Shown here one piece after another: positions 35,821-39,078 of a stretch of DNA of 39,078 bases (positions are counted from its first letter, which is position 1; each line of letters begins with the position of its first letter). The translations under genes and the position numbers were made by a program. The DNA comes from a virus. The DNA lies in the IMG/VR virus record IMGVR_UViG_3300025266_000014, positions 1-39,078 of that record. The stretch is one strand, 5' to 3'. Below the pieces are notes generated by a model. That model had not been told where the DNA came from. It saw only the letters and a list, made by a program, of their open reading frames with translations, and ran no database searches.

Positions 35821-36720
35821 TTAAGAGATCGTAAATGTGTCGGAAGCGCCAGCGACTGTGACCGTGTAGCAAGTGTCATCACCTATCACCGCGCTAGTTG
35901 ATGTAACACCAGCAGAAAAAGAAACCGAGAATGTGCTTGGAATCTTAAAGACAACCAAACCCGATCCGCCATTTACTCCGTTAGTATTTGAGTATCCAGA
36001 CGCACCTGCACCACCGCCCGTGCCATTCGTTCCCGGAGTTCCTTGGGCCGTGGTGCCATTAGCACCATTGCCACCACCGCCGGTTGCTTGCCCACTTGCG
36101 TTCCCCCCGTTATTGCCTCCTCCGCCACCTCCGGCTCGTTGAACCGCAGATCCGGTTATAGAACTCGTGACTCCAGCGCCACCGTTTCCCCCGACAGGGG
36201 TGGCACCGTTTGCTCCCACGGCTGATGCACCACCGCCGCCTCCGCCGTCTGCTCCACCCGCATTGCCGCCTGCAAAACCTTGACCTGCTGTTCCTTGACC
36301 ACCCACAGATGATGAATACATCGAGCCACCGCCCGAACCACCCTTGGCTCCTGTTGGGTATGGCTGTGCTCCAGCACCACCAAATCCTCCACCAATAGAC
36401 GTTACAAAAGTAAAATTAGAATCTCCACCGTTAGTTCCATTACCAATACCGCCAGTTTTCCCTACCCCGCCTAGCCCAACGGTAATCGGGTAAGTGCTCT
36501 TAGTGAGAACAAGAAGGTTCTCTGCCGAAGCACCACCGCCAGAAGGCTCACCGACAACATTAGAACGATACCCACCAGCACCCCCACCAGCATTTGCTCC
36601 TAAAGAACCGTTTCCTCTACCAGACGCTCCGCCTCCGGCGATCACGAGGTAGGTGCAAGGGGCATACAGCGATGAAGGCGGAGCAAGTAGACCACTCCCA
36701 CTAAACGTTGACATTGCCAT
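35821..36720 (-). CDS. glycine-rich tail/adhesin protein (299 aa)
   Basis: It has one unit of the same type as the larger neighbour: CTYLVIAGGGASGRGNG, repeated GGAGG and GGGGGGN runs, and GGSGLVVFKIP at the end. It then adds a C-terminal beta domain (SVSFSAGVTSTSAVIG ... VTVAGASDTFTIS). It could be a second adhesin or an alternative tip. Start is coupled by TAATG. Confidence 0.8.
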   Translation of the reverse strand: MAMSTFSGSGLLAPPSSLYAPCTYLVIAGGGASGRGNGSLGANAGGGAGGYRSNVVGEPSGGGASAENLLVLTKSTYPITVGLGGVGKTGGIGNGTNGGDSNFTFVTSIGGGFGGAGAQPYPTGAKGGSGGGSMYSSSVGGQGTAGQGFAGGNAGGADGGGGGGASAVGANGATPVGGNGGAGVTSSITGSAVQRAGGGGGGNNGGNASGQATGGGGNGANGTTAQGTPGTNGTGGGAGASGYSNTNGVNGGSGLVVFKIPSTFSVSFSAGVTSTSAVIGDDTCYTVTVAGASDTFTIS

Positions 36721-37052
36721 TAGGAAATCTCACTCAAAAATGCAGTAAAGTTGCAGGTCGCTGCCGACGAAGACACGCGAATAAATTTTGCTGCTGGCAT
36801 CGTAATACCAAGAGTCAACGCAACGGTGTCGTTACCGGCAACCGCAGCATCATAAACAAGGAACTCGCTTGCTCCCGGTGTACCTGCCGTCGCGTCCATG
36901 CCCACCCGGACAGTAACAGCAGAACCAGTCTGGTTCGTAATGACAAGTGAAGAAACTACCGCTTCTGTGGAAGAAGGTGTTGTGTATAATGTTGCGAAAG
37001 TTCCGGTACTTGCAGTACCCTGAACCTGTGCGAATTTGTATGCTGTTGCCAT
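36720..37052 (-). CDS. tail protein, small beta domain (110 aa)
   Basis: MATAYKFAQVQGTASTGTFA is followed by beta-sandwich sequence (SLVITNQTGSAVTVRVGMDA), common in phage tail-fibre tip or connector proteins. No cysteine cluster or active site is seen. It sits between the 162-residue tail protein and the Gly-rich adhesins, which suggests the base of the fibre. Only one base separates it from the gene above. Confidence 0.72.
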   Translation of the reverse strand: MATAYKFAQVQGTASTGTFATLYTTPSSTEAVVSSLVITNQTGSAVTVRVGMDATAGTPGASEFLVYDAAVAGNDTVALTLGITMPAAKFIRVSSSAATCNFTAFLSEIS

Positions 37053-37053
37053 G

Positions 37054-37542
37054 CTATGCTCCCATCAGAAAGAAAACGTCTTGTAGTCCTGCGCCGCCGG
37101 ATGAACCACCGATGCCTGTCCAAGCGGAACCATTCCACCCGAAATATAATTTTGTGTCTGTTTCATAAATAATCTCACCAGCAGAAGGACTCGCAGGACG
37201 AGAAGAAGAAGTAACAACAGTTACGTGTTTAACCGCTGTGTTGTCGTGAGTGTTTGGCTCTTGAAAATCTCTAGCCGAAACGCCATGCTGTACCACCGCG
37301 CCAGCACTATGTGTGCTTGCAGAGGTGCCATCAGAAGCACGAGTCATAGTGATCGTGGTACCTGAACGTCCTGTAACTGTAACTAACTCTTCAGTTGACA
37401 GGTCTGTATCAATAATAAGAGTGTATGGGTAGGATGAGGGCCATCCAACTACCGCAGCAACCGCCATGGTTACAGCAGAAGATGTTATGTCCCCAGCCAA
37501 AGTGGTCCTTTTTGCTATACTAGAATAGTATCTCGATGCCAT
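37054..37542 (-). CDS. tail protein with fibre-type domain (162 aa)
   Basis: The protein has a beta N-terminal half (TTLAGDITSSAVTMAVAAVV; ELVTVTGRSGTTITMTRASD) and a C-terminal segment EIIYETDTKLYFGWNGSAWTGIG, a motif common at the ends of phage tail-fibre or adaptor proteins. It is inferred to be a baseplate or fibre-attachment protein. It follows the adaptor gene by about 10 bases. Confidence 0.75.
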   Translation of the reverse strand: MASRYYSSIAKRTTLAGDITSSAVTMAVAAVVGWPSSYPYTLIIDTDLSTEELVTVTGRSGTTITMTRASDGTSASTHSAGAVVQHGVSARDFQEPNTHDNTAVKHVTVVTSSSRPASPSAGEIIYETDTKLYFGWNGSAWTGIGGSSGGAGLQDVFFLMGA

Positions 37543-37552
37543 TGTTTATTCC

Positions 37553-38446
37553 TTACCTAGTGTAGTGCGAGCGAACGGGGAAATTGGTTTGCATTGATTT
37601 GGTTTCTTCCGCAAGACGCACTTGGTACATTTGCAGTAGGTATTTAGACAAAGCACTAGATGACCCTACGGGTCGTTGCGCTGCGGAGAAGTCTGCTTGA
37701 GCAGACTGACCGGACAGTTGTGCTGAATCGAAGAACGGAACCAGCCTAAAGGCTGCACCGAAACGAACCAGATCTTCACACGATGCAGGTAAACCTGTAA
37801 CCGTAGTAAAAGTATCATTGTCGTTTACTAAAGCAGAAGGTTCCTTTGTGAAAGTAAACTTCATTTTACGTCCCGGTGTTATGGAATCATAGATGCTCAC
37901 AGAAACACCCGTTGAGTAAGCGTCGGTAGAAGCATGCTTGTCAACACGGAAACGTCTAATAGGTAGCCATTCTTTAGAAGGGCCAGTTGTTTGCCACGAC
38001 ACTTGAAGAACATCCAAAGCCCCAGCGGGCATTTGATATGTTGTTGTTGCCGGAGCAAAAGTTATTTCAGTGGTTCCTACTGCAAACAGTTCAGGATACA
38101 CTGACTTGATTGTATCATTGATTCCCTGTCCAACCATTTTTCTAGGAAACATTGGGGAAGAAGTAACCATTGTTCCGCTAGCGTGAGACGCTGCGGTAGA
38201 AGAACGGTAACCACGACCATAGGGAGGGAGGATGACGCTACCTGACTGTTGGTCAACAGAGTCAATCCACACAAGTTCGTTACCAATCTCCGCTATGCCG
38301 CGAGAGATAGAAGTAACGTCAGCGATGTTCATAGCCACAGCAGTACTGTTAATAGCCGCAGTAATGTAAGTCACTTGATCTTGTTGAGTTGTGTATCCCT
38401 GCAAGTGCAGGAGAGTGTCGTCAATCATTTCGTTAAAGGTTGTCAT
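37553..38446 (-). CDS. adaptor/tail-tube-like protein (297 aa)
   Basis: The N-terminus (FNEMIDDTLLHLQGYTTQQD) is helical, followed by a beta middle (ELVWIDSVDQQSGSVILPPY) and a helical end with LVRFGAAFRLVPFFDSAQLS. This mix is that of head-tail adaptor proteins that dock below the portal in short-tailed phages. Family resemblance is moderate and rests partly on position. It overlaps the upstream 102-residue gene by ATGA. Confidence 0.72.
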   Translation of the reverse strand: MTTFNEMIDDTLLHLQGYTTQQDQVTYITAAINSTAVAMNIADVTSISRGIAEIGNELVWIDSVDQQSGSVILPPYGRGYRSSTAASHASGTMVTSSPMFPRKMVGQGINDTIKSVYPELFAVGTTEITFAPATTTYQMPAGALDVLQVSWQTTGPSKEWLPIRRFRVDKHASTDAYSTGVSVSIYDSITPGRKMKFTFTKEPSALVNDNDTFTTVTGLPASCEDLVRFGAAFRLVPFFDSAQLSGQSAQADFSAAQRPVGSSSALSKYLLQMYQVRLAEETKSMQTNFPVRSHYTR

Positions 38447-38751
38447 GCTGAACTCGCATTCAAAAACTTAACAGTATTTTTGTTTACAACCATGTTAGCG
38501 GGAGGGTCAACGTCAGCATTGTACGGACGGCCTAGTAACCGTGATGCTGATTCTGCTTCACGAATCTTAGTAATAGTTGTTCCTTCTGGCTGGATACCAT
38601 TGACCCTAGCCGACTTGTATGCGGAGAGTTCCTTCTTAACGTCACTGGTAAATGGGTTGTTCATGGTTGCAGCGACACGGACGTTAGCGTCCTGAAGACA
38701 CTGAGCATAACTATCATGGTCTTTTGTTTTACATCCAGTTCTACAATTCAT
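38443..38751 (-). CDS. small structural-region protein with N-terminal cysteines (102 aa)
   Basis: The opening MNCRTGCKTKDHDSYAQCLQ carries three cysteines and a histidine in a C-x3-C-x10-C pattern, seen in short proteins of actinobacterial short-tailed phages of unknown function. The rest is helical, with KKELSAYKSARVNGIQPEG and EAESASRLLGRPYN. Likely a head or neck accessory protein. Start at 38751 has an AAGGAAT weak ribosome site. Confidence 0.72.
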   Translation of the reverse strand: MNCRTGCKTKDHDSYAQCLQDANVRVAATMNNPFTSDVKKELSAYKSARVNGIQPEGTTITKIREAESASRLLGRPYNADVDPPANMVVNKNTVKFLNASSA

Positions 38752-38759
38752 GTTATTCC

Positions 38760-39078
38760 TTAAAGGTTTTCTATAGTAATCAAGTTGGCGTAGCCAGCAT
38801 TTGTCACAGCAGTCACTTCTGTTGAGGTTAGTTCATAACGGTGACCACCAGCAAAATAGTAGTCAGAGTCTAAAGTGTCTGATTGAGCCACGAAGTCTCC
38901 TAGGACTCCGGTAGTTCCATTGATAATTAGTGAGATACCTGAGGTTATAGTGTAACGGCTTAGCAACCGATCCTCGGTGTAGGTGTACTGAGCGGTAGGT
39001 AGCACAAGCACGTTTAACGGCTCATACAGCGACGCTGAGAGGTTCGCAGTGCTTGTTAGTACCCTAGGGACCAAGTGC
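38760..39078 (-). CDS. C-terminal part of the wrapped structural gene
   Basis: This is the continuation of the frame that starts at 496 and reaches base 1. The segment 39078-38936 repeats 143-1, and the unique part 38935-38760 encodes the last 58 residues, ending FAGGHRYELTSTEVTAVTNAG followed by YANLITIENL and a stop. There is no start codon here in the intact genome. The ATG at 39074 is internal, corresponding to 139. The function is discussed under the N-terminal part. Confidence 0.85.
   Translation of the reverse strand, partial: HLVPRVLTSTANLSASLYEPLNVLVLPTAQYTYTEDRLLSRYTITSGISLIINGTTGVLGDFVAQSDTLDSDYYFAGGHRYELTSTEVTAVTNAGYANLITIENL
38936..39078. repeat. terminal direct repeat (right copy)
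   Basis: This is the right copy of the 143-base terminal overlap with 1-143, with one mismatch at 38952. It supports treating the window as one complete genome unit of 38,935 bp. Confidence 0.93.

Noticed and set aside
1-39078. CRISPR array, integrase with attachment site, insertion sequence
   Set aside because: No spaced identical repeats of CRISPR type, no recombinase motifs and no transposase frame were seen.

Overview
This window holds what looks like the whole genome of a short-tailed (podovirus-like) dsDNA phage. The first 143 bases are repeated at the end (38936-39078) with one synonymous difference, and a structural gene reads straight through the join, so the unit is about 38,935 bp and closes on itself as a circular or circularly permuted map. 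The host is very probably an actinobacterium. The evidence is a WhiB-type four-cysteine regulator, an Rpf/lysozyme-like secreted protein, a small winged-helix protein of a type common in actinophages, and a perfect actinobacterial LexA/SOS box (TCGAAC-N4-GTTCGA) in the early control region. I see no integrase, no canonical repressor, no tape-measure gene and no CRISPR array.

Layout. (1) Late/virion genes, minus strand, 16903 down to 1 and across the join from 38935 down to 30112: terminase, portal, a run of small basic or zinc-binding proteins, a giant 1,874-residue internal protein with three companions, scaffold, N4-gp56-type major capsid, adaptor-like proteins, two glycine-rich tail/adhesin proteins, a lysis cassette (small membrane proteins, r1t-type holin, M15-like endolysin) and a 644-residue tail protein ended by a strong terminator. 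(2) A gene-free control region at 16904-17763 with divergent promoters, a LexA box, mirror-image TGTCCGA sites, a short terminated transcription unit and a leader hairpin. (3) Early plus-strand operon, 17764-23224, closed by a terminator whose loop contains the phage's own repeated octamer. (4) Replication operon, minus strand, 29194 down to 23280: a split Cas4-like nuclease, a RecA-fold ATPase, a resolvase, a split primase interrupted by an HNH-like gene, a nucleotide-modification-associated protein, a phosphoesterase and a sigma-like protein. It is driven by a clean sigma-70-type promoter that predicts a leaderless mRNA. (5) A lone plus-strand HNH gene at 29467-29934.

The most unusual content is a set of intergenic cassettes in the early operon. 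After the stop codon of one gene comes an octamer GTGTAAAC (GTTTAAAC in the first). It is followed by a 42-47 nt RNA with a 6-7 bp acceptor-like stem stacked directly on a 5-6 bp T-arm with a tRNA-type seven-base loop but no anticodon arm, then ACGTGG-TACAAT-like sequence, a Shine-Dalgarno and the next start. Four copies are clear (18390, 19034, 19383, 20740), a degenerate fifth lies at 19790, and a longer relative with an encoded CCA end sits before the scaffold and capsid genes (2533-2623). My inference is that these are tRNA-mimic punctuation marks in phage mRNA, possibly cut by host RNase P or RNase Z. The octamer itself occurs about 20 times, confined to 17.7-34.1 kb and almost always oriented with transcription, which recalls stoperators but with a different sequence.
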